A stretch of DNA of 23,713 nucleotides. Source: Methanobacteriota archaeon (GTDB lineage Archaea > JACRDV01). Made by a program: the position numbers and the translations under genes. The stretch is taken from positions 1-23,713 of the forward strand of contig JACRDV010000108.1 in NCBI GenBank assembly GCA_024860865.1, in the 5' to 3' direction. This document shows, in pieces, positions 14,330-22,491 of this stretch. Within the stretch, counting starts at the first letter, position 1. The number at the start of each line of letters is the position of its first letter. The notes under the pieces are model-generated. The model was not told the DNA's origin and did not search any database. It saw nothing but the letters and a program-made list of their open reading frames with translations.

Positions 14330-15913
14330 TTAAAGTCCTTTTGCCATATACGGGCCTTCTTTTTCATAACCAAATCTTCGATAATATTCTCGAGTGCCAA
14401 TTGCGCTTGTAATTAACATTTTATTTTTATCATATTCTTCAAAAGCAATCCGTTCCGCTTCTTGCAGAAGTTTTTTACCAAACTCCCTATGTTGCCAAGC
14501 CTCTGGAATCCTCTCTCCAATCGGAACAACTGGCCCATAAACTCTAAGTTCTCTAATTAATGCTGTTTTGCCAGTTACCTCTGGCCTATGAGCCATTTCT
14601 GATGGAATTCTTAATCTCAAAAATCCAATTAATATGTCATTTTTTATGTCTTCAAATGACAGAAAAATTTCTTCTCCTTTAGATGCATCATATTTTTCAG
14701 TCAAGAGTTTAATATCTTCAGCTGAAGGCTGGATCCCATATTTATACCAAACGTGCCCAACTTCCCGGCAACGAATACATTTACAACGAATGTTCAGCTC
14801 TTTCAATTTATTTAATACAATATCCCCTAAGTTGCTCTTTTTAACTCCCGCTTCAATTAATCTGCTTGGAATATCCCTTTGAATGCGCATCGTTCTGATC
14901 CATTTTGGCATGTACTTTTTGACTTCTGTTATCAAATTAATTGCATCTTCATCTGTGAAAGCTTTGTATTCTCCGTTTTTCCACCATTCATATAATTTCG
15001 TTCCCTTTACAACTAGTGTTGGATAAATTTTTAGCATGTCAGGCTTAAAATTCGGATTGCTAAAAACTTCCTCAAACATCTTTAAATCTTTTTCATAATC
15101 TGATCCGGGTAGACCCGGCATAAGATGTGCTACTATCTTAAGGCCAGCATCTTTTAAAATTCTTATCGCTTCTATCGTATCTTTTACGCTATGGCCTCTT
15201 TCAACTTTCTCAAGAATTTCATCGCAGATACTTTGAACACCTATTTCTACTCTTGTTGCCCCAAATCTCAGCATATTGTCAACATGTTGTTCTTTACAAT
15301 AATCCGGCCTTGTCTCGAAAGTTAATCCCACATTTCTGAGCTCAGAAGTTTCAGCATTTAATTGGGCTTCTTTAAGAGTTTGAGCTGGCTTCTCTGAAAT
15401 AGCTTCCAATGCCCTTTTAGTAAGCCATTCTTGGTAATAGAGGGGGAGAGCTGTAAAAGTTCCACCCATCACAATCAAGTCGATCTTCTCAACAACGTGT
15501 CCGATTTGTTTGAGCTGATTAATTCTAGCTTTAACTTGAGCATATGGGTCAAAGTTATGACTTTTCGCCCTCAATGCCGCTGGCTCTTCGCCGGTGTAAG
15601 ATTGTGGTGTTCCAACAGCTGGACCACCAGGGCAATAAGCGCAAGGTGCTTCCTTAGGACAAGGGTATGGCTTGGTCATAATAGCAACAACAGCAATGCC
15701 AGAGACCGTCCTTACAGGTTTTTTTCTTAGAAGGCCCAAAATTTCTCGGCGCTCAGTTTCTGTGGCAACGCCGAGTATATCGGCATCAGTTGGAATCTCT
15801 GAGAGATGATACTTTTTACAGTACTTTAACTTAATCTGTTCAAGTTCTGTTTTTGAAGCAGTTCTTTTCTCAATTATTTCTCTAATGATTTCACGATAGA
15901 TATTGCTTTCCAA
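14330..15913 (-). CDS. elp3: Elp3, tRNA uridine(34) carboxymethyl acetyltransferase
   Basis: This 527-residue archaeal Elp3 uses a radical-SAM domain and a GNAT domain to add a carboxymethyl group to C5 of the tRNA wobble uridine, using acetyl-CoA. The [4Fe-4S] cysteines are C85, C91 and C94 (CPKEAPCAYC), followed by GGPAVGTPQSYTGEEP, which is diagnostic for Elp3. GVQSICDEILEKVERGH and HLMPGLPGSD belong to the barrel. A zinc-site region (CKCIRC) is at the middle, and the C-terminal acetyltransferase has QHREFGKKLL and YYRRFGYEKEGPYM. The only start in range is TTG at 15913, supported by GGGAG five bases upstream (15918-15922). Archaea work without the other Elongator subunits, consistent with this being a lone gene. 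Confidence 0.95.
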   Translation of the reverse strand: MESNIYREIIREIIEKRTASKTELEQIKLKYCKKYHLSEIPTDADILGVATETERREILGLLRKKPVRTVSGIAVVAIMTKPYPCPKEAPCAYCPGGPAVGTPQSYTGEEPAALRAKSHNFDPYAQVKARINQLKQIGHVVEKIDLIVMGGTFTALPLYYQEWLTKRALEAISEKPAQTLKEAQLNAETSELRNVGLTFETRPDYCKEQHVDNMLRFGATRVEIGVQSICDEILEKVERGHSVKDTIEAIRILKDAGLKIVAHLMPGLPGSDYEKDLKMFEEVFSNPNFKPDMLKIYPTLVVKGTKLYEWWKNGEYKAFTDEDAINLITEVKKYMPKWIRTMRIQRDIPSRLIEAGVKKSNLGDIVLNKLKELNIRCKCIRCREVGHVWYKYGIQPSAEDIKLLTEKYDASKGEEIFLSFEDIKNDILIGFLRLRIPSEMAHRPEVTGKTALIRELRVYGPVVPIGERIPEAWQHREFGKKLLQEAERIAFEEYDKNKMLITSAIGTREYYRRFGYEKEGPYMAKGL

Positions 15914-15979
15914 AATTCTCCCTAAAAATTAGATTAGTAGAACTTGCTTAAAAATATTAAACAAAATAAAACTTCGATA

Positions 15980-16792
15980 TTACCTTTCGCTTATAACTGG
16001 ATTCCTTAAAATTCCAATTTTTTCAATTTCAGCTTCGATTATATCACCAGGTTTGAACGGACCAACTCCAGGCGGAGTACCTGTAGCTATTATATCTCCG
16101 GGTTCTAAAGTCATTATGTTTGAGATGAATTCAACTAAATATTCAATTGAAAAAATCATATTTTTTGTATTAGATTTTTGTTTTACTTGATTGTTAACTC
16201 TCAATTGGAGCTCAAGATTACTTGAGTTAATTTCACTTTTAGAGACTAAAGAAGGGCCAACTGGAGCAAATGTATCAAAACTTTTAGCTCTAGTCCATTG
16301 AATATCCTTTTGTTGCAAATCGCGCGCAGTTACATCGTTAAATACAGTAAAGCCAGCAATAAACTCCTTTGCTTCTAATTTAGAAACTTTCTTAGTCCTT
16401 TCGCTTATTATAATGCCAAGCTCGACTTCATAATCAACCCTTGTTGATACTTTAGGACAAACAATTGGTTCCTCTGGACCAATAACGGCAGTTGGAGGTT
16501 TCAAAAAAATAATTGGCTCATCAGGAATCGACATTTTAAGTTCTTTCGCATGGTCAATATAATTAAGACCTAAACAAACTATTTTCGAAGGATTAGTTAC
16601 CGGAGCTTTAAGTTTTATTTGGTGAATCTTATAGACTTTATAATTCTCCAAAGGTTTGTTTTCAACTTTAAATATACCGCCTTCAGTTAAGAAATCTTTC
16701 ATATCGCTATAATCTAAATCGATTATTTGATTTCCACTTAATACCCCAACTTTTATTTCTCCAATCGGGTTCTCATAGGTTACGAATTTCAT
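15980..16792 (-). CDS. Fumarylacetoacetate hydrolase (FAH) family protein
   Basis: This 270-residue protein is of the FAH superfamily (COG0179), metal-dependent C-C hydrolases, decarboxylases or isomerases acting on 2-oxo-acids. The acidic metal-binding set is visible in DYEVELGIII, with NDVTARDLQ, RAKSFDTFAPVGP and ATGTPPGVGPFKPGD as the other signature blocks. The N-terminal lid (FVTYENPIGEIKVGVL) is complete. Substrate cannot be predicted; members include acylpyruvases, oxaloacetate decarboxylases and aromatic-ring degradation enzymes. I prefer the ATG at 16792 because the family commonly begins MKFVTYE; GTG at 16801 is an alternative. It follows pyrK on the same strand by about 46 bases, so co-transcription is possible though no pathway link to pyrimidines is known. 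Confidence 0.88.
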   Translation of the reverse strand: MKFVTYENPIGEIKVGVLSGNQIIDLDYSDMKDFLTEGGIFKVENKPLENYKVYKIHQIKLKAPVTNPSKIVCLGLNYIDHAKELKMSIPDEPIIFLKPPTAVIGPEEPIVCPKVSTRVDYEVELGIIISERTKKVSKLEAKEFIAGFTVFNDVTARDLQQKDIQWTRAKSFDTFAPVGPSLVSKSEINSSNLELQLRVNNQVKQKSNTKNMIFSIEYLVEFISNIMTLEPGDIIATGTPPGVGPFKPGDIIEAEIEKIGILRNPVISER

Positions 16793-16838
16793 AATTTTCA
16801 CATAATCAACTAAGATAAGATACTATGTAAAAATAGTG

Positions 16839-17636
16839 TTAGATTGGAATTATCTTGCCAGAGGCATCGCGTGTATATCTTCCAAAGGAATCCATCTTAC
16901 TTAACAACGCTGAATTAAAAATAGGTCCATCTGTACATAAATGAAAGCCATCTATTTCACATGAATCACATAATCCTATCCCACATTTGATATACCGAGA
17001 CAAACTGGCTTGAAGTTGAATTTTATGATTCTCTGATATTTCAAAAACCTTTTTTAACATTGGCTCAGGGCCACAAGCATAGATTTGGTCAAACCTCTCT
17101 TTAGAAAGCAATTGAGTCATCGCATCAGTCACTAATCCCTTTAATCCAGCTGAACCGTCATCAGTTGTAATTATGACCTTTGCTCCAGTTTTTTTAAACC
17201 GCCTAACGAAAAGGAGATCCTTTGCCGTCTTTGCTCCAACAATTACGGTGGTTTTTTTTCCTGTCAAAATAGCTTGCTCAACCAACTGCCCCAGAGGAGC
17301 GACCCCTATTCCTCCTCCAACTACTAACAATTTTTCCCCAATTATTTTGAAGTGATTGCCATATGGTCCTCTCAATCCAATAACATCTCCAACTTCATTT
17401 GAATGCAATATTGTTGTAGCTTTTCCAATCTTTTCAACAGTAATTGAAACTAAACCAGAATTTGGATCAGCATAAGAAACCGCCATAGGTTTTTCATCAA
17501 CTCTTGGAATCCAAACCATTACAAAATTACCAGGTTTCGATAATTTTGCAATATCTAAAGCTTTTAAAAAAAAGGTTTTAACTGAAGGGGTTTCTTGAAC
17601 TACTTCTAAGATTTTAAAAATGCGTGGAATATGCAT
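16839..17636 (-). CDS. pyrK: Dihydroorotate dehydrogenase electron-transfer subunit PyrK
   Basis: This 265-residue FAD/[2Fe-2S] subunit accepts electrons from PyrD and passes them to NAD, as in class 1B dihydroorotate dehydrogenases. The FAD-binding barrel includes KPMAVSYADP, and the nucleotide-binding half has LLVVGGGIGVAPL. CGPEPML is the conserved NAD-site motif. Four iron-sulfur ligands are C218, C223, C226 and C234 (KCGIGLCDSCEIDGFHLC), the standard PyrK pattern. The ATG at 17636 has a TATA-like box about 38 bases before it. Its partner pyrD lies upstream on the same strand, separated by the small cysteine-rich gene, an arrangement that differs from the usual adjacent pyrK-pyrD. Confidence 0.94.
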   Translation of the reverse strand: MHIPRIFKILEVVQETPSVKTFFLKALDIAKLSKPGNFVMVWIPRVDEKPMAVSYADPNSGLVSITVEKIGKATTILHSNEVGDVIGLRGPYGNHFKIIGEKLLVVGGGIGVAPLGQLVEQAILTGKKTTVIVGAKTAKDLLFVRRFKKTGAKVIITTDDGSAGLKGLVTDAMTQLLSKERFDQIYACGPEPMLKKVFEISENHKIQLQASLSRYIKCGIGLCDSCEIDGFHLCTDGPIFNSALLSKMDSFGRYTRDASGKIIPI

Positions 17637-17668
17637 TAAAGAGACCCTATTGAATTAGAAATAGTAGC

Positions 17669-17677
17669 AATATAAAA
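17669..17677 (-). promoter_or_regulatory. TATA box of pyrK
   Basis: Minus-strand TTTTATATT lies about 37 bases before the pyrK ATG, predicting a leader of about a dozen bases. This suggests pyrK has its own promoter rather than depending on transcription from pyrD. Confidence 0.45.
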
Positions 17678-17804
17678 AATTGTACATATTTAGCTTTTGC
17701 CCACTCTTGATTATTTCTACGAGGGTACTTTTGTGCTGACGATTTCCTTAAAAAAAGTTTGGCGGGTAAATAATATACAAAAAATTTAGTTAAAAAATTA
17801 GAAA

Positions 17805-18020
17805 TTATTTTTGCGCTGTTGTAATAACATCTTTACCCATTGCTAGCACGAGCTGTTCATGAGCCCTACGCAAAGCAACTTCTAGCTCTGGTCTTGGTAT
17901 GCCGAGCAAATTTAATCTCTGGCAGTTTGTGTTATTACATAAACAACAGACTTGGGTGCAACCCCTACAAACTGGAAGAAACAGGCACTCTTTTATAGCA
18001 CAATATTCCTCTTCAGCCAT
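17805..18020 (-). CDS. Small cysteine-rich protein of unknown function
   Basis: This 71-residue protein has eight cysteines in its first 33 residues: C7, C12, C18, C21, C25, C26, C28 and C33, giving CxxC (CRGC) and CCLC clusters. The rest (RPELEVALRRAHEQLVLAMGKD) is probably a single amphipathic helix. Such spacing could bind zinc or an iron-sulfur cluster, but it matches no family I recognise. The ATG is supported by GAGGA six bases upstream and by a clear TATA box at 18050-18058. It sits between pyrD and pyrK on the same strand, so a link with the dihydroorotate dehydrogenase electron chain is possible. The separate promoter argues for independent control. Confidence 0.75.
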   Translation of the reverse strand: MAEEEYCAIKECLFLPVCRGCTQVCCLCNNTNCQRLNLLGIPRPELEVALRRAHEQLVLAMGKDVITTAQK

Positions 18021-18049
18021 TATATTCCTCGGTTGACAATTAGAGTTTT

Positions 18050-18058
18050 TAATATAAA
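18050..18058 (-). promoter_or_regulatory. TATA box of the cysteine-rich gene
   Basis: Minus-strand TTTATATTA is a good archaeal TATA match 30 or so bases before the ATG at 18020. It directly follows one of two TCTGACTTAAGC-type repeats, so a bound factor could touch the TFB/TBP complex. Confidence 0.55.
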
Positions 18059-18059
18059 T

Positions 18060-18103
18060 GCTTAAGTCAGACGGAAGACGCTAAAAGGGTGCTTTAAGTC
18101 AGA
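18060..18103 (-). repeat. Direct repeat upstream of a TATA box, three helical turns apart
   Basis: Plus-strand GCTTAAGTCAGA (18060-18071) and GCTTTAAGTCAGA (18091-18103) are near-identical, 31-32 bases apart, close to three turns of DNA. Read on the minus strand, both lie upstream of the TATA box of the cysteine-rich gene, the nearer one abutting it. This is the position expected of an activator site; no regulator is identified. Confidence 0.5.
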
Positions 18104-18136
18104 AGAGCATTTATTTAGTTTTAAACGTTATTTACA

Positions 18137-19039
18137 TTAATGTACAAGCCCTATTATCTCATTTAAGCTCTTATAGCCTTTTTTATCCATAAAATCAGAG
18201 ATCTCATCAGTAATCTTTTTGAAAATTTCAATTTTGTGATAATAAATTCCAGTTCCAATTTGAATTGCTTTAGCCCCTGCCATAAAAAATTCGATTGCGT
18301 CATTACCTGATGTTATACCACCAACCCCAACCACGGGTATTTTCACATTTTTGGAAATTTCATAGATACATCTAAGTGCAACTGGTTTAATACATGGTCC
18401 AGAAAATCCTCCTACCTTGTTTGCTAATATTGGTGAAGCAGTTTCAATATCAATGACCATCCCTGGGCCAAGTGAATTTATTGCTGAGATTATATCTGCT
18501 CCGGCTCTCTCAGCGCTTTTTGCAATTTCAATTATGTTTGAAACATTTGAAGAAAGTTTCACCATCACAGGAATCCTTACTTTTTTCTTAACTGTTCTCA
18601 CAACTTCAGCTGTTAACTCTGGATTTTGCCCGATCTCAATCAATCCACCAGAGTGAGGACAAGATACGTTTAATTCAAGGCCATCTGCCCCAGCACCTTC
18701 CATTACTTCTCCAACTTGAGCGAACTCATCAGGCGTCGAACCATAAATATTAGCAATAACTGGAACTTTTCCCTCCTTTGCAACTTTAATTTCTTGGCTA
18801 AACTCATAACATCCAGGATTCGGCAAACCCATTGCATTTAAAAATCCGCCTAAAACTTCAACTATTGTTGGGTTTGGGCAACCTGGATTTGGCTTTAGGC
18901 TGATCGATTTTGTAATTACAGCTCCAGCTCCTGCCTGTGCTACGCGCTTAAGCGAAGCCCCCGTAACACCAAAAACTCCAGCCGCTAACAAAGTCGGATT
19001 TTTAAGCTTTAAACCAGCAAGCTCAATTGATAATTCCAT
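18137..19039 (-). CDS. pyrD: Dihydroorotate dehydrogenase, catalytic subunit (class 1B)
   Basis: This 300-residue FMN-dependent enzyme oxidises dihydroorotate to orotate in pyrimidine synthesis. The catalytic base is a cysteine (C127, in LELNVSCPHSGG), marking class 1. Presence of pyrK nearby marks class 1B, which uses NAD through PyrK. Flavin-site blocks include AAGVFGVTG, GFLNAMGLPNPG, the lysine in VMVKLSSNVS, and GVGGITSGNDAIEFFMAGA. Length is typical. I take the ATG at 19039; GTG at 19048 would add three residues. Intergenic distance to the next gene is about 115 bases and holds a separate promoter. Confidence 0.95.
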   Translation of the reverse strand: MELSIELAGLKLKNPTLLAAGVFGVTGASLKRVAQAGAGAVITKSISLKPNPGCPNPTIVEVLGGFLNAMGLPNPGCYEFSQEIKVAKEGKVPVIANIYGSTPDEFAQVGEVMEGAGADGLELNVSCPHSGGLIEIGQNPELTAEVVRTVKKKVRIPVMVKLSSNVSNIIEIAKSAERAGADIISAINSLGPGMVIDIETASPILANKVGGFSGPCIKPVALRCIYEISKNVKIPVVGVGGITSGNDAIEFFMAGAKAIQIGTGIYYHKIEIFKKITDEISDFMDKKGYKSLNEIIGLVH

Positions 19040-19142
19040 AACATACACTTCTAATATTCTTAAGAGAATTAAGCATTTTTTGAAAATAAAAATTGTTATT
19101 TGCCTTTGAAGTCAATAACTTCCACATAATGGCATGTATACT

Positions 19143-19370
19143 TTAATTATTAAAGCCATCTAGTGTTATTTGACCATTTTCATCTTTAACTAGCTCGATT
19201 TCTTTTCCAGCTTGAGCATAGTATTTCCTTCTATTTTCTCCGTCCTGGCTCAGTTTTATGTAGAATTCAACTGCTTTGTCGGTTGTGCTTCTAACTAATC
19301 TATAGAAATAGCCATCAAAGATGGCCACCCTGAGATATTTTTTTCTATGCCAAGGACCCTTTTTTGGCAT
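19143..19370 (-). CDS. Short basic hypothetical protein
   Basis: This 75-residue protein starts MPKKGPWHRKKYLRVAIFDG and continues with aromatic-rich FYRLVRSTTDKAVEFYIKL and a charged C-terminal part ending in DGFNN. Its alternating hydrophobic pattern suggests a small beta-barrel or beta-sandwich, and the basic N-terminus would suit nucleic-acid binding, but I do not recognise the family. The ATG at 19370 is preferred; a TTG at 19400 would add ten unconvincing residues. It is divergent from the KaiC-like gene and upstream of pyrD on the same strand by about 100 bases. Coding potential is likely but not proven. Confidence 0.6.
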   Translation of the reverse strand: MPKKGPWHRKKYLRVAIFDGYFYRLVRSTTDKAVEFYIKLSQDGENRRKYYAQAGKEIELVKDENGQITLDGFNN

Positions 19371-19435
19371 TATACTCAATATTTGACCACATTTATCCAA
19401 GCAATAAAAATTTGCAATTTTTTAATTTAAAATCG

Positions 19436-19446
19436 AAATATATTTT
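19436..19446 (+). promoter_or_regulatory. TATA box of the KaiC-like gene
   Basis: AAATATATTTT lies about 38 bases before the ATG at 19478, predicting a start near 19467 and an 11-base leader ending in TGAT. This supports the internal ATG over any upstream start. Confidence 0.5.
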
Positions 19447-19477
19447 ACTGCAAACTCACAAGTGTAAAAAGACTGAT

Positions 19478-20158
19478 ATGCTCGCAAAAACAGGAATTCT
19501 AGAACTTGATGATTGCTTAAATGGCGGCTTGCCATTTAGTAAACTAATACTATTTGTAGTTGATCCTTTAGCTTCTACTGATGATATATTTTGCAGTATA
19601 GTTCATGAAGGCCTTAAAGCAAAGCAACCTGTTATTCACATTACTACAAATATCACACCAACTGCTTTAAGAGAAAAAATGTTGTCTTTTGGTATTGATG
19701 CAAAAAGTTTTGAAGCTAAAAAATTATTGTTTGTAGTAGATGCGATTACCCCAGAGGCAGGCCTTGGCGAATTTGTCACAGAGAAATACCCAGCTAAAGC
19801 TTCAGATCCGAACGACATTCATCGCATGCTTAGAGAAGCTTGGATCGATGCAGGAAGACCACAAAACTTTCGGTTAATATTAAACTCTTTATCATCTCTT
19901 TTTATATTTGGGCAAAAAACTCATGTGGTCAATTTTATTAAACACATTTCAGCTGGGGTCAACACTTATAATGAGCTTGCTTTGTTTATCTATTATGGAA
20001 AATTAACTGATGAGATAGTCAGTTCGATTCAGGAATACTTCCATGGTATTATCTATATAACTGAAGAAGAGCTCAGAAGGAGAAAGATTAACATAGTTAA
20101 GCTGCCCGGTGTGGAAGTAAAAGACAGAATAGTTAAAGTTGGGCCAGCTAAGGCATAG
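19478..20158 (+). CDS. Degenerate KaiC/RAD55-like protein lacking Walker motifs
   Basis: This 226-residue protein is laid out like an archaeal KaiC/RAD55 RecA-fold domain: ILELDDCLNGGLPFSKLILF at the N-terminus, where active members have the glycine-rich entry and then GDPGSGKT. Here that P-loop reads VVDPLASTDD (about 27-36), with no GK[TS]. The Walker B position reads FRLILNSLSSLF, with Asn in place of the metal-binding Asp. ATP hydrolysis is therefore unlikely. The fold otherwise seems intact to the C-terminal strands (IIYITEEELRRRK, then PGVEVKDRIVKVGP). The role may be regulatory or structural. It starts at ATG 19478, after a TATA box at 19436-19446, and is followed on the same strand by mptG after about 40 bases. 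Confidence 0.75.
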   Translation: MLAKTGILELDDCLNGGLPFSKLILFVVDPLASTDDIFCSIVHEGLKAKQPVIHITTNITPTALREKMLSFGIDAKSFEAKKLLFVVDAITPEAGLGEFVTEKYPAKASDPNDIHRMLREAWIDAGRPQNFRLILNSLSSLFIFGQKTHVVNFIKHISAGVNTYNELALFIYYGKLTDEIVSSIQEYFHGIIYITEEELRRRKINIVKLPGVEVKDRIVKVGPAKA

Positions 20159-20198
20159 CAACTGCGCAAAATTGCTCAAATTTAACTACTAATCTCTG

Positions 20199-21182
20199 GT
20201 GTTAATTTTGCTAGTTACCATCAAAACTCCATCTCGACTCCATATATCACTAATTGATTTGCATGGTAAACTTGGAAGAATTGATGGCGGAATAGGTGTA
20301 GCGTTAGAATTCCCTAGTGTCTCAATAACTGCTGAAAAAGCTAAAAAGTTAATTGTTTCTCAAAACGAATTAAAAGAATCTGCAGAATCTGCTGCTAAAA
20401 AAATGCTGAATTATTTAAACATTAAAGATGGGGTCAAAATCACATTTAATGAGAGCTACTCAATGCATATTGGACTCGGATCTATCACACAAACTTCACT
20501 TGCGGTTGCCCAAGCAATTGCAAAATTATATGGCATTAAACTTTCAGTTCTCGAGCTCGCAAAAATTGTTGAGAGAGGAGGTACTTCTGGCATTGGAGTT
20601 GCTGCATTTGAGGGTGGAAGTTTTATTTTAGACGGTGGACATAAATTTGGAGTTGAAAAGAAAGAGTTCGCCCCATCTGACGCTACACACGGAGTTCCTC
20701 CTCCGCCAGTTATACTAAGGCATAACTTTCCAGATTGGAACATTGTGCTTGCAATTCCAAATGTTGAACGTGGGGCATATGGCCAAAAAGAAGTTAACAT
20801 TTTCAAACAATATTGTCCAATTCCTCTTTCCGAAGTCCAGGCAGTTAGCCATTTAATTCTAATCAAAATGCTACCAGCTTTGGTAGAACGCGATATCAAT
20901 ACCTTTGGTCAATCGATTAACGAAATTCAATCAATTGGATTTAAAAAAATTGAATTAGAGCTTCAACATCCAATTATCAAAAAGTTAATGGAAACTATGA
21001 TTAAAGCTGGAGCATGTGGAGCCGGCATGAGTTCTTTTGGGCCTCTAGTCTATGGTATTGCTGATAAAGATACTACAAGAATACAACAAGCAGCTCAAGA
21101 ATTGCTTGATCGAACAATACATGGAAAAACTCTAATTACTAAAGCCAATAATACTGGTGCTAGGATTTTGATTTGGGATTAA
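20199..21182 (+). CDS. mptG: Beta-ribofuranosylaminobenzene 5'-phosphate synthase family (methanopterin)
   Basis: This 327-residue GHMP-fold enzyme condenses 4-aminobenzoate or 4-hydroxybenzoate with PRPP, the committed step in tetrahydromethanopterin synthesis. Family marks are TPSRLHISLIDL near the start, the GHMP loop GLGSITQTSLAVAQAIA (about 92-108), RGGTSGIGVAAFEGG, and FPDWNIVLAIPNVERG. The C-terminal block has KAGACGAGMSSFGPLVYG. It implies the host uses methanopterin-type C1 carriers. The start is uncertain: GTG at 20199, or TTG at 20208 for which GGTG at 20198-20201 would be the Shine-Dalgarno. The stop is one base before the nop5 ATG, so the two are translated from one message. Confidence 0.9.
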   Translation: MLILLVTIKTPSRLHISLIDLHGKLGRIDGGIGVALEFPSVSITAEKAKKLIVSQNELKESAESAAKKMLNYLNIKDGVKITFNESYSMHIGLGSITQTSLAVAQAIAKLYGIKLSVLELAKIVERGGTSGIGVAAFEGGSFILDGGHKFGVEKKEFAPSDATHGVPPPPVILRHNFPDWNIVLAIPNVERGAYGQKEVNIFKQYCPIPLSEVQAVSHLILIKMLPALVERDINTFGQSINEIQSIGFKKIELELQHPIIKKLMETMIKAGACGAGMSSFGPLVYGIADKDTTRIQQAAQELLDRTIHGKTLITKANNTGARILIWD

Positions 21183-21183
21183 A

Positions 21184-22368
21184 ATGCGAGCATATATTGT
21201 GCCAAGCGCTATTGGTATTTTTGGTTTCAATGAAGACTTAAATTTAATTGATTTTAATTTATTTACAAAGGACCCTATTTTTTTATCAAAGAAAATAAAA
21301 GCTCTGTTTGAAAAAGAGTTAATTGCTGAAGCAAAAGAAATTATTCAAAGGCTGAGTGAACAAAAATTTGAAATTATTTATGAAAGCCTAGAACCTATTG
21401 GAAAAGAAGTTTTTCCGGATTTAGGAAATGCTAGCCCAACACCGGCAGGAAAAGCATTTAGAGCTAACTTTAGAAAATATGCAATTGAAACCGGATTTGC
21501 AACATCTGAAAAAGAATTAGTTGATATTTTACATGCTGCCACGCTTGAATTCGTTAAATCTCAAGTAAAAGTCGCCCTAGCAGAACAAGATAAAATGATA
21601 ATTCAAGCTATTGGAGCAATCGATGAACTCGATAAATCAGCTAATTTATTAGCAAGCCGATTGCGCGAATGGTATGCTATTCATTTTCCAGAATTAGCTC
21701 AAAAAGTTGCTTCTCATGACACTTTTGCAAAACTGATTTTAGATATTGGTCACCGCGAGTATTTTAATGAACAAAAATTATCAAAATTTTTTGAGAGCGC
21801 GTTTTCAAAAGATCTAACTCAAGTTGCAAAAATTTCAATGGGAGCTGAAATAACTGAACTTGATTTAAATACAATCAAACAATTTGCTCAAATTTTGCTC
21901 AGCTTATATGAAACCAGAATGGCTCTTGAGAATTATACTGAGCAAGTTATGGCTAGTGTTGCTCCAAATGTATATGGTTTGTTAGGGGCTACTTTGGGTG
22001 CTAGAGTTATTTCATTAGCTGGTGGGCTCGAAAAATTAGCAAGGCTCCCGGCAAGCACAATTCAAGTTCTTGGCGCTGAAAAAGCATTGTTCAAACATTT
22101 ACGTGGAAAGGCCCCATCCCCAAAGCATGGAATTCTATTCCAGCACTCAGTTATACATAGTTCACCTAAATGGCAGAGGGGGAAAATTGCCAGAGCATTA
22201 GCTGGCAAAATTGCAATTGCAGCTCGAGTAGATGTCTACTCAAAAGGATACTCCGTGGATTCGCTGAGAGCTGATTTTGAAAAGAGAGTTGAAGAAATAA
22301 GTGAAAAGTACGCCACTGCCCTGCCTAAGCCAGTTATAAGAAAACCAGAAAAGAGAAAGAAGAGGTAA
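21184..22368 (+). CDS. nop5: Nop5 (Nop56/58 homologue), box C/D RNP core protein
   Basis: This 394-residue archaeal Nop5 scaffolds the box C/D ribonucleoprotein that 2'-O-methylates rRNA and tRNA. An N-terminal domain that binds fibrillarin (about 1-120) is followed by a coiled-coil segment that dimerises Nop5 (about 130-250). The Nop domain carries the diagnostic GAEKALFKHLRGK and PKHGILFQHSVIH, which contact the L7Ae-bound kink-turn. The basic tail ends KPEKRKKR. It starts one base after the mptG stop and is followed by fibrillarin after 123 bases, the conserved archaeal pairing. The gene is complete and of normal length. Confidence 0.97.
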   Translation: MRAYIVPSAIGIFGFNEDLNLIDFNLFTKDPIFLSKKIKALFEKELIAEAKEIIQRLSEQKFEIIYESLEPIGKEVFPDLGNASPTPAGKAFRANFRKYAIETGFATSEKELVDILHAATLEFVKSQVKVALAEQDKMIIQAIGAIDELDKSANLLASRLREWYAIHFPELAQKVASHDTFAKLILDIGHREYFNEQKLSKFFESAFSKDLTQVAKISMGAEITELDLNTIKQFAQILLSLYETRMALENYTEQVMASVAPNVYGLLGATLGARVISLAGGLEKLARLPASTIQVLGAEKALFKHLRGKAPSPKHGILFQHSVIHSSPKWQRGKIARALAGKIAIAARVDVYSKGYSVDSLRADFEKRVEEISEKYATALPKPVIRKPEKRKKR

Positions 22369-22491
22369 TGATCTAAAATGAATTGATATATACCCAAGCT
22401 TCTTTCAATTTTGCTGGAATTATTACCTTTTCAAGCTGAGGCAAAAACAAAAACATAAAAGCTTCATATAGTAAAGCACTGGAAAAATAAA

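Noticed and set aside
20456-20899. 147-residue minus-strand ORF within mptG
   Set aside because: Antisense to conserved GHMP motifs and without any recognisable domain.
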